In this document: positions 46,684 through 57,297 of the stretch, piece after piece
Layout: each line of letters opens with the position of its first letter
How positions within the stretch are numbered: position 1 is the stretch's first letter
DNA from: Manihot esculenta
Lineage: Eukaryota > Streptophyta > Magnoliopsida > Malpighiales > Euphorbiaceae
Length of the DNA stretch: 64,000 bases
Reading direction: 5' to 3'
NCBI RefSeq assembly: GCF_001659605.2
Contig: NC_035170.2
Span: 16,258,265 to 16,322,264 of the forward strand
Program-made: the position numbers and the translations under genes
The notes under the pieces: generated by a model
The model's database searches: none
Seen by the model: only the letters and a program-made list of their open reading frames with translations
What the model was told of the DNA's origin: nothing

Positions 46684-49600
46684 ATGAGAGGAACCCGTCG
46701 ATCTGCACGATTGACTGGAATACCACCTCAGGACGAGGGCATTGATGCCCGTCCTTCAACATTGCCTAGGGCAATGTCAAGTAGGTCCAACAGGGACCGA
46801 GCAGTGAGAGACCCTAGAAGGTCTTTAGATCTGGGAAGAAGCAGATCAGTCAGAGGAACAGTGCAGGGAGGTATGTTAGAGGATATGGGGGATCAGATGG
46901 ATGTTGATCAAAGGAGGGATGGCAGTTTGGGCGTCAGTATGTCAGAAGAGGGTATGGGAGAATCCCAAGGAGGCACTCAGGCCTCGGGATTTGTTCAGCC
47001 ACCTCACTATCCGCCCTACACCCAAAATCCCGGGTATTCGATGGGAGGTACATCGGATTACCCTAGTTTTAACCCTTACTCCACACAGATGCCATACCCA
47101 CCATACTACCCTCCATATCCACAGTACCCAATGTACCCACCTCCACCATACCATCCAAATCCAGCAAACCCTACCTCAGGGGATGCTGTACCTCCTCCAC
47201 CACCAGCACCTACAGTCCCAGATATCCAGATACCTCAGCCTAGCTCATCTGGGGGAAGCAAGGCTAAAATGACAGATTACATGAAGTTGGGTGCTCCCCA
47301 GTTTGAATCAGGTGATGACCCGTTTGTGTATTTGGAGAAGGTCAAGATGATCACAGAGGAGATCGGAGCTGATGATAGTAGAGCCATTCAGATGGCTGGT
47401 TTCACCTTGAAATGCAAAAAGGCCTGTGAGTGGTTCAAAAACTATGTGAAGCCGAGGGTGGATAGCCTATCATGGGAGGAGTTCGCTAATGAATTTGCAG
47501 GATGGGCTTTCCCTGATAGTTCAAGGGAATTGAAGATGATAGAATTCGAGCAGTTGAGGCAAACCGATGACATGAGTGTAGACGAGTATACTGACAGGTT
47601 TATGGAGTTGCTGCCTTTTGCTGGGCAAGACCTTAGCACAGACCAGAAGAAGTCGAGGAGGTATATCATGAAGCTCCATCCCAGGTATTCCTCCTTGGTA
47701 CAGTCAGCAGATAGAGAGAGTTTTCACGCCATAGTAGACATGGCTAGGAGAATGGAGGCTAGTGCCATCGTTCAGGGGACAGTCAAACAGACAGTGGCAC
47801 AAGCTTCTGGTTCTAAAACTCCGGGTGGGGGAAAGTTAGATCCCTCTACCTTGAGTGCAGCAGCTTCAGGCAGTAAGAGATGGGGTAAGCCCAAGGGTAA
47901 GAAGAATAAGTTCTGGAACAAGGTCAAGTCTAGTCTGGGATTTGGCAGTGGTTCTAGTTCTGGGGCAGATAATGCAGCTTGTGCGAAGTGTGGTAGGCCA
48001 CACAGGGGTTTATGCCGGTTTGGGACAACGACCTGCTACAGATGTGGGCAAGAGGGGCATATGTCATGGCAATGTCCTAAAGCAGTTCCTATGGCACAGA
48101 CAGCTTCAGGAAGTGTGGCACAGCCAGTAGCTCCAGCTGCTACACAGGCCAGTGGCAGAGGCAGAGGGAGAGGGTCAGCCTCTTCTTCAGCAGGGTTCAG
48201 AGGTGAGGGTCCGTCAGCTCCAGCCAGGATCTTCACCATGACGCAGCAGGAGGCTAACACATCCAACACCGTGGTGTCAGGTAATCTCATCATTGGGTGT
48301 TCTGATGTGTATGCATTAATGGACCCGGGTGCATCTCACTCTTTTATTGCACCAAGAGCCGTTCAGAGGTTAGGATTGATGGTCTCTGAGTTAGAGTGTC
48401 CCCTATGGGTCAGTGGACCCAAGTGTGACCCGTCAGTTGCAGAGTCAGTCTGCCAGTGTAGTCCAGTTTTTATAGAGGGAAGATGCTTGTCCGCCGACCT
48501 TGTGGTTCTAGATTTGACAGACTTTGACGTCATTCTAGGGATGGATTGGCTATCTACCCATGGTGCTACCTTGGACTGCAGGGACAAAGTAGTTAAGTTC
48601 AGATGTCAGGATGGGTCAGAGGTCGTCTTCAGAGGAGACAAGAGGGGTACACCTAGAGGTCTAATTTCAGCTCTTCAGGCTCGTAGGTTGCTTAGGAGGG
48701 GATGTCAGGGGTTTCTAGCTCATGTGAGGGAGTTGGATAGTCATGTTAGAGAGCCCGCCTCAGTGCCTGTGGTGAGTGAGTTCTTAGATGTTTTCCCAGA
48801 CGAGCTGCTAGGGTTACCACCTGCTAGGGAGATAGAGTTCGAAATTGAGTTAATGCCTGGTACCAGACCGATCTCTATCCCTCCCTACAGGATGGCACCA
48901 GCCGAGATGAAAGAGTTAAAAGAACAGTTGCAGGAACTGGTAGACAAGGGTTTCATCCGACCGAGTACCTCACCTTGGGGTGCTCCAGTACTCTTTGTGA
49001 AGAAAAAGGATGGATCCCTCAGGCTTTGTATCGACTACAGGCAGTTGAACAAAGTCACCATCAAGAATAAGTACCCATTGCCAAGGATCGACGATCTATT
49101 CGACCAGCTAGCAGGAGCGGGTTGTTTCTCCAAAATAGATCTGAGATCCGGGTACCATCAGTTGAGAATCAGAGAGGAGGACGTGCCAAAGACGGCCTTC
49201 AGGACCAGATATGGGCACTATGAGTTCCTTGTAATGCCGTTTGGGTTAACCAACGCCCCTGCAGCATTCATGGACCTCATGAACAGAGTATTCAGACCAT
49301 ACCTGGATCACTTCGTTATTGTCTTCATAGATGATATCCTAGTGTATTCCAGGAATGCAGAGGAGCATGCCCATCATCTGAGGATAGTTCTGCAGACCTT
49401 GAGGGAACATGGCTTGTATGCCAAGTTCTCCAAGTGTGAGTTCTGGTTAAGGAGCATATCATTCTTGGGGCATATAGTGTCAGAGAATGGAATAGAGGTA
49501 GACCCCAAGAAAGTAGAGGCTGTGACTAACTGGCCCAGACCCACCTCAGTGACAGAGATCAGAAGTTTCTTGGGTTTGGCTGGTTATTACAGGAGGTTCG

Positions 49601-51666
49601 TACAGGACTTCTCCAAAATTGCAGCTCCTTTAACCAGATTGACCAGAAAGAATCAGAGGTTCGAGTGGACCGATCGATGTGAAGAAAGCTTTGAGGAGCT
49701 CAAGAAGAGGTTGACTTCAGCACCAGTGTTAGCTCTGCCAACCAGCAATGAGGACTTCACAGTATTCTGTGATGCATCCAGAGTAGGCTTGGGTTGTGTG
49801 TTGATGCAGAATGGTAGGGTGATCGCTTATGCTTCTAGACAGCTAAAGAGGCATGAGATGAATTACCCCACACACGATCTGGAGATGGCAGCAGTTATCT
49901 TTGCCCTCAAGATGTGGAGGCATTACCTCTATAGGGTAAAATGTGAGATCTTCACAGATCATAAGAGCCTGCAGCACATCTTGAGTCAGAGAGATTTGAA
50001 CTTGAGGCAGAGGAGATGGGTAGAACTGCTCAGTGACTATGATTGTAAGATACAGTACCATCCGGGTAAGGCTAATGTAGTAGCTGATGCCTTAAGCCGG
50101 AAATCACTTGGCAGTCTATCCCACATCACGGCAGAAAGGAGACCGGTGGTGAAGGAATTTTATAAGCTCATTGAGGAGGGTCTACAGATGGAGTTGTCTG
50201 GTACAGGTGCTTTGATTGCACAGATGAAAGTAACCCCCGTGTTTCTGGAGCAGGTGGCTCAGAAACAGCACGAGGACCCAGAGTTAGTGAAGATTGCCAG
50301 GACTGTTCAGTCAGGCAAAGATAGTGAGTTCAGATTCGATGATAAGGGGATCCTCCGCTATGGGAACAGACTATGCGTACCAGATGACATCGGGCTTAAA
50401 GGAGACATTATGAGAGAGGCTCATAATGCAAGATACAGCATTCACCCTGGAGCCACCAAGATGTATCAAGATCTAAAGAAGGTTTATTGGTGGCCAGCTA
50501 TGAAGAGGGAAGTGGCACAATTCGTGTCAGCCTGCGAAATATGTCAGAGGGTGAAGCTGGAACATCAGAAGCCGGCTGGAATGCTTAACCCGCTACCTAT
50601 TCCAGAATGGAAATGGGAGAACATAGCTATGGACTTTGTAGTGGGGTTACCGGCAACATCCAACAGACTAGACTCCATATGGGTGATTGTGGACAGACTC
50701 ACCAAATCTGCTCACTTCATTCCAGTTAGGAGCAACTACTCTGTGGATAAGTTAGCACAGGTGTATGTTGAGGAGATTGTCAGACTACATGGGGTCCCGG
50801 TATCTATAGTGTCAGATAGAGGGCCCCAGTTTACCTCCAGGTTTTGGCGGAGTCTGCAGAGTGCTATGGGTACCAGGTTAGATTTCAGTACTGCCTTCCA
50901 CCCCCAGACTGATGGACAGTCAGAGAGGACCATCCAGACCATAGAAGATATGCTCAGATTGTGTGTGCTAGATTTTGGCGGTTCTTGGAAGCAACATCTA
51001 CCTTTGGTGGAGTTTGCCTACAATAACAGCTATCATGCTAGCATAGGGATGGCTCCATATGAAGCTTTGTATGGGAGGAAGTGCAGGTCACCCATTTGCT
51101 GGGAAGAGGTTGGAGAGAGGTCCTTAGCAGGGCCTGAGCTTGTTGAGATCACCAGCAGGGTGGTGCCCATTATCAGAGAAAGGATAAAGACTGCCACCAG
51201 CAGGCAGAAAAGTTATGCAGACATCCGCAGGAAACAGGTAGAGTTTCAGGAGGGGGATCTAGTATTGCTCAAGGTGTCTCCGATGAAAGGGGTGGTTCGA
51301 TTTGGTAAGAAGGGTAAGCTAGCTCCGCGGTACATTGGACCCTTTGAAGTCCTGCAAAGGATTGGGAATGTATCGTACAAGCTGGACTTGCCTGCTTCTA
51401 TGGAGAGAATCCATCCGGTTTTCCATGTTTCCATGTTGAGGAAGTTCGTGTCAGATCCGGGCAAGGTTCTTAGCGAGCCTGATGTGGAGATCCAAGAGGA
51501 TATCACTTATGTTGAACAGCCAGTGCGGATTCTTGACACTCAGATCAGAAAGTTGAGGAACAAGGAAATCCCGATGGTGAAAGTCCTTTGGAACCACCAC
51601 AATTTGGAAGAATGCACTTGGGAGACCCGGGAGTCCATGCTCCAGCAGTACCCCCACCTCTTCTAA
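46684..51666 (+). CDS. Tek3 gag-pol polyprotein (1660 aa)
   Basis: Encodes all proteins for reverse transcription and integration. The frame is open from 46651, but the Met at 46684 ([10 protein letters not shown]) is the likelier start, as it begins the basic gag N-terminus. Residues from that Met: Pro/Tyr-rich region about 100-190; gag core about 200-370; zinc knuckle [14 protein letters not shown] from about 451; protease motif MDPGASHSF with Asp 547; RT with [10 protein letters not shown], Asp 883-884; RNase H with FCDAS, Asp 1030; integrase zinc domain from His 1247; catalytic Asp 1317, Asp 1378, Glu 1414 (D-35-E spacing). The C-terminal tail (about 1595-1660, ending [14 protein letters not shown]...) resembles the chromodomain of Tekay/Del elements, which targets insertion to heterochromatin in the family. 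There is no stop or frameshift. Gag and pol share one frame, as usual for this clade. Confidence 0.97.
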   Translation: MRGTRRSARLTGIPPQDEGIDARPSTLPRAMSSRSNRDRAVRDPRRSLDLGRSRSVRGTVQGGMLEDMGDQMDVDQRRDGSLGVSMSEEGMGESQGGTQASGFVQPPHYPPYTQNPGYSMGGTSDYPSFNPYSTQMPYPPYYPPYPQYPMYPPPPYHPNPANPTSGDAVPPPPPAPTVPDIQIPQPSSSGGSKAKMTDYMKLGAPQFESGDDPFVYLEKVKMITEEIGADDSRAIQMAGFTLKCKKACEWFKNYVKPRVDSLSWEEFANEFAGWAFPDSSRELKMIEFEQLRQTDDMSVDEYTDRFMELLPFAGQDLSTDQKKSRRYIMKLHPRYSSLVQSADRESFHAIVDMARRMEASAIVQGTVKQTVAQASGSKTPGGGKLDPSTLSAAASGSKRWGKPKGKKNKFWNKVKSSLGFGSGSSSGADNAACAKCGRPHRGLCRFGTTTCYRCGQEGHMSWQCPKAVPMAQTASGSVAQPVAPAATQASGRGRGRGSASSSAGFRGEGPSAPARIFTMTQQEANTSNTVVSGNLIIGCSDVYALMDPGASHSFIAPRAVQRLGLMVSELECPLWVSGPKCDPSVAESVCQCSPVFIEGRCLSADLVVLDLTDFDVILGMDWLSTHGATLDCRDKVVKFRCQDGSEVVFRGDKRGTPRGLISALQARRLLRRGCQGFLAHVRELDSHVREPASVPVVSEFLDVFPDELLGLPPAREIEFEIELMPGTRPISIPPYRMAPAEMKELKEQLQELVDKGFIRPSTSPWGAPVLFVKKKDGSLRLCIDYRQLNKVTIKNKYPLPRIDDLFDQLAGAGCFSKIDLRSGYHQLRIREEDVPKTAFRTRYGHYEFLVMPFGLTNAPAAFMDLMNRVFRPYLDHFVIVFIDDILVYSRNAEEHAHHLRIVLQTLREHGLYAKFSKCEFWLRSISFLGHIVSENGIEVDPKKVEAVTNWPRPTSVTEIRSFLGLAGYYRRFVQDFSKIAAPLTRLTRKNQRFEWTDRCEESFEELKKRLTSAPVLALPTSNEDFTVFCDASRVGLGCVLMQNGRVIAYASRQLKRHEMNYPTHDLEMAAVIFALKMWRHYLYRVKCEIFTDHKSLQHILSQRDLNLRQRRWVELLSDYDCKIQYHPGKANVVADALSRKSLGSLSHITAERRPVVKEFYKLIEEGLQMELSGTGALIAQMKVTPVFLEQVAQKQHEDPELVKIARTVQSGKDSEFRFDDKGILRYGNRLCVPDDIGLKGDIMREAHNARYSIHPGATKMYQDLKKVYWWPAMKREVAQFVSACEICQRVKLEHQKPAGMLNPLPIPEWKWENIAMDFVVGLPATSNRLDSIWVIVDRLTKSAHFIPVRSNYSVDKLAQVYVEEIVRLHGVPVSIVSDRGPQFTSRFWRSLQSAMGTRLDFSTAFHPQTDGQSERTIQTIEDMLRLCVLDFGGSWKQHLPLVEFAYNNSYHASIGMAPYEALYGRKCRSPICWEEVGERSLAGPELVEITSRVVPIIRERIKTATSRQKSYADIRRKQVEFQEGDLVLLKVSPMKGVVRFGKKGKLAPRYIGPFEVLQRIGNVSYKLDLPASMERIHPVFHVSMLRKFVSDPGKVLSEPDVEIQEDITYVEQPVRILDTQIRKLRNKEIPMVKVLWNHHNLEECTWETRESMLQQYPHLF

Positions 51667-51727
51667 GGTTAGTTGAGATGTGTTCCATGTGCTATATGTT
51701 TGTTTCGCTATGCATGTACTAGTTGAG

Positions 51728-51764
51728 GAACATTCGGGGACGAATGTTCTTAAGGGGGAGAGAA
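51728..51764 (+). other. Tek3 hairpin and polypurine tract
   Basis: GAACATTCG, loop GGGA, CGAATGTTC (51728-51749) is a perfect 9-bp stem. The tract AAGGGGGAGAGAA (51752-51764) follows and abuts the 3' LTR. The same arrangement is at the Tek5 3' end (62480-62516, reversed). Confidence 0.85.
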
Positions 51765-54064
51765 TGTAATACCCGGCTAGACTCCGGTATCGGAATTCCT
51801 ACCGTCCGGTGGAATTTGGGTGTCGGAAACCTCTAGAAGGGTAAAAACATGTTTTTATAAAATGTTTTCATGTATTTTAATGTTTTAAGTATGATTTTAA
51901 ATAAGTTTTTGCATGAAAATTCTTTAAGGAAAAACCCAGGTTCGGCCGCCGAAACTCACTTTCGGCCGCCGAAAATGCATGGACTTTGGGAGGCACGTTA
52001 GGCCCCCGAAAGTCTAAGTGAGGGAAGTGCAGGTTCGGCCGCCGAACCTCATGTTCGGCCGCCGAACATTGCATGGATGCGGAGGCACATTCGGCCCCCG
52101 AACGTGGCCTGGCCAGCCACTATAAAAGGGTCCCCTTGGTCCGCACGGGCGAGCTTTTTCTCTCCCATTGTCGGCCAAGGTGAGTCTCCACCGTTCCTCC
52201 CTCGATCTTGAGTGTTTCCTCTAGATCTTTCATGGTTTTAACAAGTTTATAACTTTGTTTTGAAGATTTGTGAGCTTTGAGCAAGTTTTGAGTGCTTGGA
52301 GGTTCAAAGAGCTTAATCTCTCCATCTCCAAGCTAGGATCGCTTTCCTCTCGTTTCTTCAAGAGGTAAGGGTCGATCTTGAACCCTTTTTATGTTTTAAA
52401 CAAGTTTTAAGTAAGATCTATGGGTAGAAATGCATGTTAGGACATATGTTGAGTTTATGGGTTTTGATGATGTTTGAGCAATGTAGCTTGATTGTGTGTG
52501 AATGAAGTGTTGTAGATGGGGTATATGCATGTTTGAGACCCCTAGGAACTTGTATGTGTGTTTTGGTTGAGAAATATGCATGATCTATGGTTTTGGGAGG
52601 CAGGAGGTTCATTTGAACCAAGTTTCTGCCGTTTGGCAGAAACCAGGTTCGGCAGCCGAAGGGAGTTTCGGCCGCCGAACCCCTCTTGTGAAGGCAGCTT
52701 TCGGCTGCCGAAGGTGCCCCCGAAAAGAGACTTTCGTCTCTGTCTGGCACTTTCGGCCGCCGAAGGTGCCGCCGAACCTAGCTGAGTTTCGTCTCTGTCC
52801 AGGACTTTCGGCCGCCGAAGGTGCCGCCGAAGGTGCCCTGTTCAGCCGTTTCATGCATATTTTCTGTGATGTTTTCATGATGTTTTAGGGGGTTTTTGGG
52901 GGATATATTAGAGTTGTGTTTATATATGTTTGGTCCCTCATTGGAGTCCACCTGTGTAGGTTCGGACCCGAGGAACCGAGGACCCCAGCAGTGAGTGAGC
53001 TGCTTCAGTGTCTGGTCAGAGCTAACCAGAGGTGAGTGGAAACAAGCTTAATGTTTTAAATCAAGCAATTAAATGTTTTGAGCATGTTTCATGCATCATG
53101 ATGACATGTAATAGGCTGATTGCATTAGTTCACGAATATGTCGCATTGCATTTTATTTTGTGGTTGTGGGTGAATGCTGTATGATCCAATTAGTCCACGA
53201 GACTTTATGTATGATATGACAGGAAGACCAGGACCCCATGCTACGGCCTGGCACGAGGCTTAATATATGATATGACAGGAAGACCAGGACCCCATGCTAC
53301 GGCCTGGCACGAGGCTTAATACATGATATGACAGGAAGACCAGGACCCCATGCTACGGCCTGGCACGAGACTTTATGCATGTTATGACAGGAAGACCAGG
53401 ACCCCATGCTACGGCCTGGCACGAGACTATGTTGGGACTAATTGGTGACAGGTTCACCCTTGATGTGAATTGTCTGTGTTATGATGCATCTCATGAAAGC
53501 ATGAACTTTAATATAATGTTTTTTTTGTTTCTGCTCACTGGGCTTTTAGCTCACCCCTCTCCCCTAACCCCCAGGTTTGCAGGTACGGGAGTGATAGAGA
53601 AGAAAAGAAGAGAAAAGTCATATGTATGTAATAGCTAGAGTATGTGGACATGACAAATGATAAGAATGTAATGTAAAGTTTGAAACAGTTATGTTTATGT
53701 AACTATGTTATTGAGGATAGAGTTGTGCTTGACCATAGTATTTGTTAATCCCTTGGTATGTACATGATCTTATTTTATGATGAATATGTGAACCAACTCA
53801 ACACTGAATGTATATTGCCATAGAGGCTTTGATGAAATCCCACAGAGGGATTAATGTTTATGTATATGATGAATACAGTGCATGCACAGGTTGAGTTTGG
53901 TATATGAAGAAAAAGAAAAGTTTTTAATTCTTATGTATGTTTGTTGATCATGTATGGGATTAAACAGGTAAACAGGATGTATGTAGGCTTGCTACGGGTT
54001 CCGGCGGCCTTAAGCCGACCTGAATCCTAGCGCCGGTAGCGGTCCGGATTTTCGGGGCGTTACA
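51765..54064 (+). repeat. Tek3 3' LTR
   Basis: 2300 bp. By-eye comparison with the 5' LTR finds four transitions (44806/52546, 45457/53197 and two near 45885-45905/53560-53590) and one missing 56-bp repeat unit. All other lines agree base for base. Confidence 0.97.
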
Positions 54065-54251
54065 AAATGTGTTGTGCAGCAAATTGAATTGCGGCTTCCA
54101 AGTTGGTGGCTACTGTTTGATGAAGACTGTTTTGAGGCTTGGTTCCTCAGATTGGCTTGTCTTGATGTGTGCTCAATTTCTGGATCGTAGAGTAGATTTT
54201 CTTTATGTCCAGCCCTAGTCATGAAAGAAAAATAAATTAGTTAAATCAGTT

Positions 54252-54268
54252 CCCTGGCAACGGCGCCA
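54252..54268 (-). other. AthA primer-binding site, unit 2
   Basis: Minus strand TGGCGCCGTTGCCAGGG, five bases after the LTR3 end. It matches the 3' end of plant tRNA-Asp except for one base, as in Athila-type elements. Confidence 0.85.
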
Positions 54269-54273
54269 ATTTT

Positions 54274-57238
54274 TGACTATGCGGTTGTCGAAACCGGTCA
54301 AAAATAACCTTTTTGGTTATCCCCAATTTTACACTGTAGATAGTGGCAAAAGGATCGAATTCACAGGGAATTGATATTCACCTATTTTTCTTATCAAAGA
54401 CGAAGTGAAGAAATTGCAAATAAATAAAAGGGGGTTTTGAGGTTTGTTGAATTAAAATAATATTGAAAGTGATAGAGCATAATTTAGACCATTTTATCAT
54501 GATATTATTGATGTTTATTTACATCTTTTCTGCCTAATTTTGTGGTTTTAGTCTTGTTTTGGGAAAATAGGTGTAAAGAGACAATCTGGTGAAAATGCTC
54601 TTAAAACTGCCAAAAAGTGCCAAATATGGAAAGTTTTCAGATAAGGAAAGTTTTCAAATATGGAAAGTGCTAAATAAGAAAAGTGCAGAAGCAAAAACAG
54701 ATAAGGAAAGCGCAGTCAGAAGATTATTTGAAATTCAAATTGCAGATCTTTCTTTCCTTGCTTAAAGACGTGCAGACACCTCAGTAGTCAGATCTTCCTA
54801 TTTAGGCAGCAAGATTTCAAGAAGACGCACTTGCCTCTCTTGCATTCAGCATTGAAGATTTGAAATTCAAACAAAGGCTCCACCTAAAAAGGAAAGATTG
54901 GACAACATATCTTTCTCTTTGCACAACCCATCCGTACGCCACCTTCCTTCTGAAGAGCCATCTGCGTGCCTCCTTCCTTCTGAAGACCTTGCAACGCGAT
55001 TCTTTCTTTTTCAGACACAACTTGGGCAGCAAGCAGCCTCTTGGGCAGCAAGGCTCTAGGGCAACACTTTCAACTATAAAAAGACACATAAGGAGCCTCC
55101 CCAATGCTTTTTCTACTCCCCTTTGGACACACCTACGGGATTGCAAGTGGCCACATCTCTTCTTCATCTTTTTCTTTATTTTTGGTTTTTGTTTCAGCCA
55201 TGAGTGGCTAAAACCTTTATTTTTAGTTGAAGATTGGTTGATACTTTAGTTGTTTTATGGATTGGGAGATCTGAACACACATTGTTTAACTTTTGTTTAT
55301 TCAATATTTATGCAATTTCATGCTTGATTCCATTATTGCTTTGTTATTTTGATCAATATGGCCAATTGATTCTTGATTGCAAGGTAATATATTGTTAGTT
55401 TGAATAATTTTGAGTCCGTAATTGCTTAGATTGTTCAAACACAAGAACACTTAGTGTAAAAACTAAGGAAGTTGCATAATCTAGCAATATCACCATGCGT
55501 TTGGGTAGCTAGAATTAGGTCTCTCTATTTCTTAATACAATTGACAGTTGTTTTGTTGCCTAAGGCCCAAGGACATTCCTTGACAACTTGTTGATTAGTA
55601 ATTAATTAGAGGACGTTCCCTAATTGATTTATGCCTAAGGAGAGATATGGTGGTGAGAAGTGTTTTCCATCTCCATAACTAATCTATTGAATCAAACAAA
55701 GGAACTTAAGTTTCAATGATCAATCCTAACAACTGAAGTGGATCCAACTCTTCAACTAGAACTTTCTCATATTTGATTTCCCTTTATTTTTATTATTCGC
55801 TTTACTTTTACTGCTTTCAAAATTAGATCAATTAAATCAATCTCAAAACCCCTTCCCCCATTTTACTTTCAGTTTATTCGCTTTCAGTTTACTTCTCTTT
55901 TAGTTTATTTTTATTTCAGTTAATTCTCTTGGTCTTGATAAGGAAAATAAGTAAGTTCTCAATTCCCTGTGGATTCGATCCTTTCACCACTATCTACAGT
56001 TGTAAAATTGTTGATAACCAGAAATGTTATTTTTGACCGGCTTCGACAACCGCGAGTCAGAAAGCAATGAAGTAAAGCAAATAATAAAGTAAAGAAGATT
56101 CAACTATGAGAAAAGCTCTAGTTGAAGAATTGGATCCACTTCAGTTGTTGGGATTGATCATTGACACTTAGGTTCCTTTTTTTTATTCAATAAATTAGTT
56201 ATGAAGGTGAAAGACGCTTCTCACCACCATATCCCTCTTTAAGCATAGATTAACTAGGAAACGTTCTCTAATTGATCACTAATCAACAAGTTACCAAGGA
56301 ACGTCATTAGAGCTTTTGGCATCAATCAATCATTAATTGCATTAAGAACTAGAGAGACCTAATTCTATCTAGCCAAACGTATGGTGATATCGCTAGGTTA
56401 TGTAATCTCCTTGATTTTTACACCAAGAGTTACTTGTGTTTGAATAATCCAAGCAATTACAGACTTAAAACTATCCAAACTAATAAATTATTACTTTGCA
56501 ATCAAAAATCAATAGGCCCTATTGATCTAAACAACAAAGCAACAATGGAATTAAGCATGAAATTGCATAAATATTGATAAACAAAAGATAAACAATATAT
56601 GTTCAGATCTCCCAATCCATAAAACCACTAAAGTTTCACCTAATCTTCAACTAGAAAAAGAGGTTTGAGCCACTCATGACTTAAACAAAACACAAAAAAA
56701 TTAAAGAAAGAGAAGACGAAGAGGAACTGGCCGGCGGCTTGGAGAAGGAGGCGTTCGGCTCTTCAATCCGAAAGGTGAAGAACTTTCTCTTGTTTGTTTG
56801 TGATCCTTTTATAGCTGAAAGTACTGCCCTAGATTTCCTTGTTGAGATGGCTTTTGAATTTTGAATTTTGAATTTTGAATTCTTGTGAGGCAAGTTCATC
56901 TTCTTTAGATTTGGCTTCCTGAATAAGCTGAATTGAATGCTAAGGTGTCTTCACTTTTTTAATAAGGGAAAGACTTCTTGAAGATTTAAAATTTGAATTT
57001 CAAATTACTCTACTGTCTGTACTTTCCTTATTTATCTTCACTTTGGCCGCAACTTGGCTTGGGAAAACCATGCTTGTTCTTCTTTATCCTCTTTTAGGTA
57101 GTTTTAAGAGCATTTTCACCAGATTACCTCTTTACACCGTTTTGTGCAAAACAACATCAAAACCACAACATTAGGCAGAAAATGTGTAAATTAACACTAA
57201 TAACAGCATGATAAATGGGTCTAAATTTGGTCTGATTA
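54274..57238 (-). repeat. AthA LTR3, split by AthB3
   Basis: Minus strand TAATCAGACC (start TG changed to TA) at 57238 to CGCATAGTCA at 54274. 1370 bp without AthB3. TATAAAAGGATC at about 56802-56813 (minus). Followed by GCCAT and IN3. Confidence 0.92.
54470..56059 (+). mobile_element. AthB3, solo AthB LTR in LTR3
   Basis: 1590 bp, TGATAGAGCATAATTTAG to ACCGCGAGTCA, perfect duplication GAAAG (54465-54469, 56060-56064). TATAAAAA at 55075-55082. Its U3 is closer to AthA than that of AthB1 (for example the segment AATCTGGTGAAAATGCTC), so it is an intermediate subfamily. Confidence 0.95.
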
Positions 57239-57297
57239 GCCATTCACTTTAAAAAATTTACCAGTTTCAAGACTTTGAATTTGCATAGCTCCATGGT
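57239..57297 (-). pseudogene. IN3, third copy of the integrase fragment (start only)
   Basis: GCCATTCACTTTAAAAAATTTACCAG... matches the LTR-adjacent 59 bases of IN1 and IN2 (plus-strand reading), then Tek4 begins after CTCCATGGT. The rest should lie beyond the window. Confidence 0.85.

Larger units (their letters stand above)
44025..54064 (+). mobile_element. Tek3, intact Tekay/Del chromovirus
   Basis: 10,040 bp, perfect duplication AAATG (44020-44024, 54065-54069). 5' LTR 44025-46380, Met-tRNA-type primer site, leader with paired stem-loops, one uninterrupted gag-pol ORF, hairpin plus polypurine tract, 3' LTR 51765-54064. The LTRs differ by four transitions (by eye) and one tandem-repeat unit. 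Protein features (RT and IN style, C-terminal chromodomain-like tail) place it in the Tekay/Del clade. It looks capable of transposition. Confidence 0.97.
40063..54222 (-). pseudogene. AthA gag pseudogene, unit 2, split twice
   Basis: Minus strand: ATG at 54222 (MTRAGHKENLLYDPEIE), split by Tek3 (44025-54064). It resumes at 44024 with the Ala/Glu/Thr-rich linker and the Athila gag core. The core shows ITYPPLTAPFELKTG, LIHLLPKFRGLENEDPHKHL and RPQGILEEYIKLRAFPFSFD, mostly in 43588-43250. An 85-bp-class deletion near 43240 joins FLSEY directly to WERFNRLC. It continues to 42138, is split by AthB2, and ends LFPPPIT with a stop at 40063. It is one of the better-preserved Athila-type gag cores here but still carries stops. 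Confidence 0.86.
13839..57297 (-). mobile_element. Tandem AthA retrotransposon array
   Basis: On the plus strand the order is LTR1, IN1, partial LTR, noncoding, gag1, PBS, LTR2, IN2, partial LTR, noncoding, gag2, PBS, LTR3, IN3. After subtraction of nested insertions, LTR2 and LTR3 are each 1370 bp and the repeat units are about 6755 and 6670 bp. Most of the difference is one deletion of about 85 bp in gag2 (near 43240). Each IN segment begins GCCAT next to the LTR. Both partial-LTR/IN junctions are the same (16397/16398 and 38213/38214). This shows duplication of a pre-formed unit rather than independent insertions. Confidence 0.88.
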
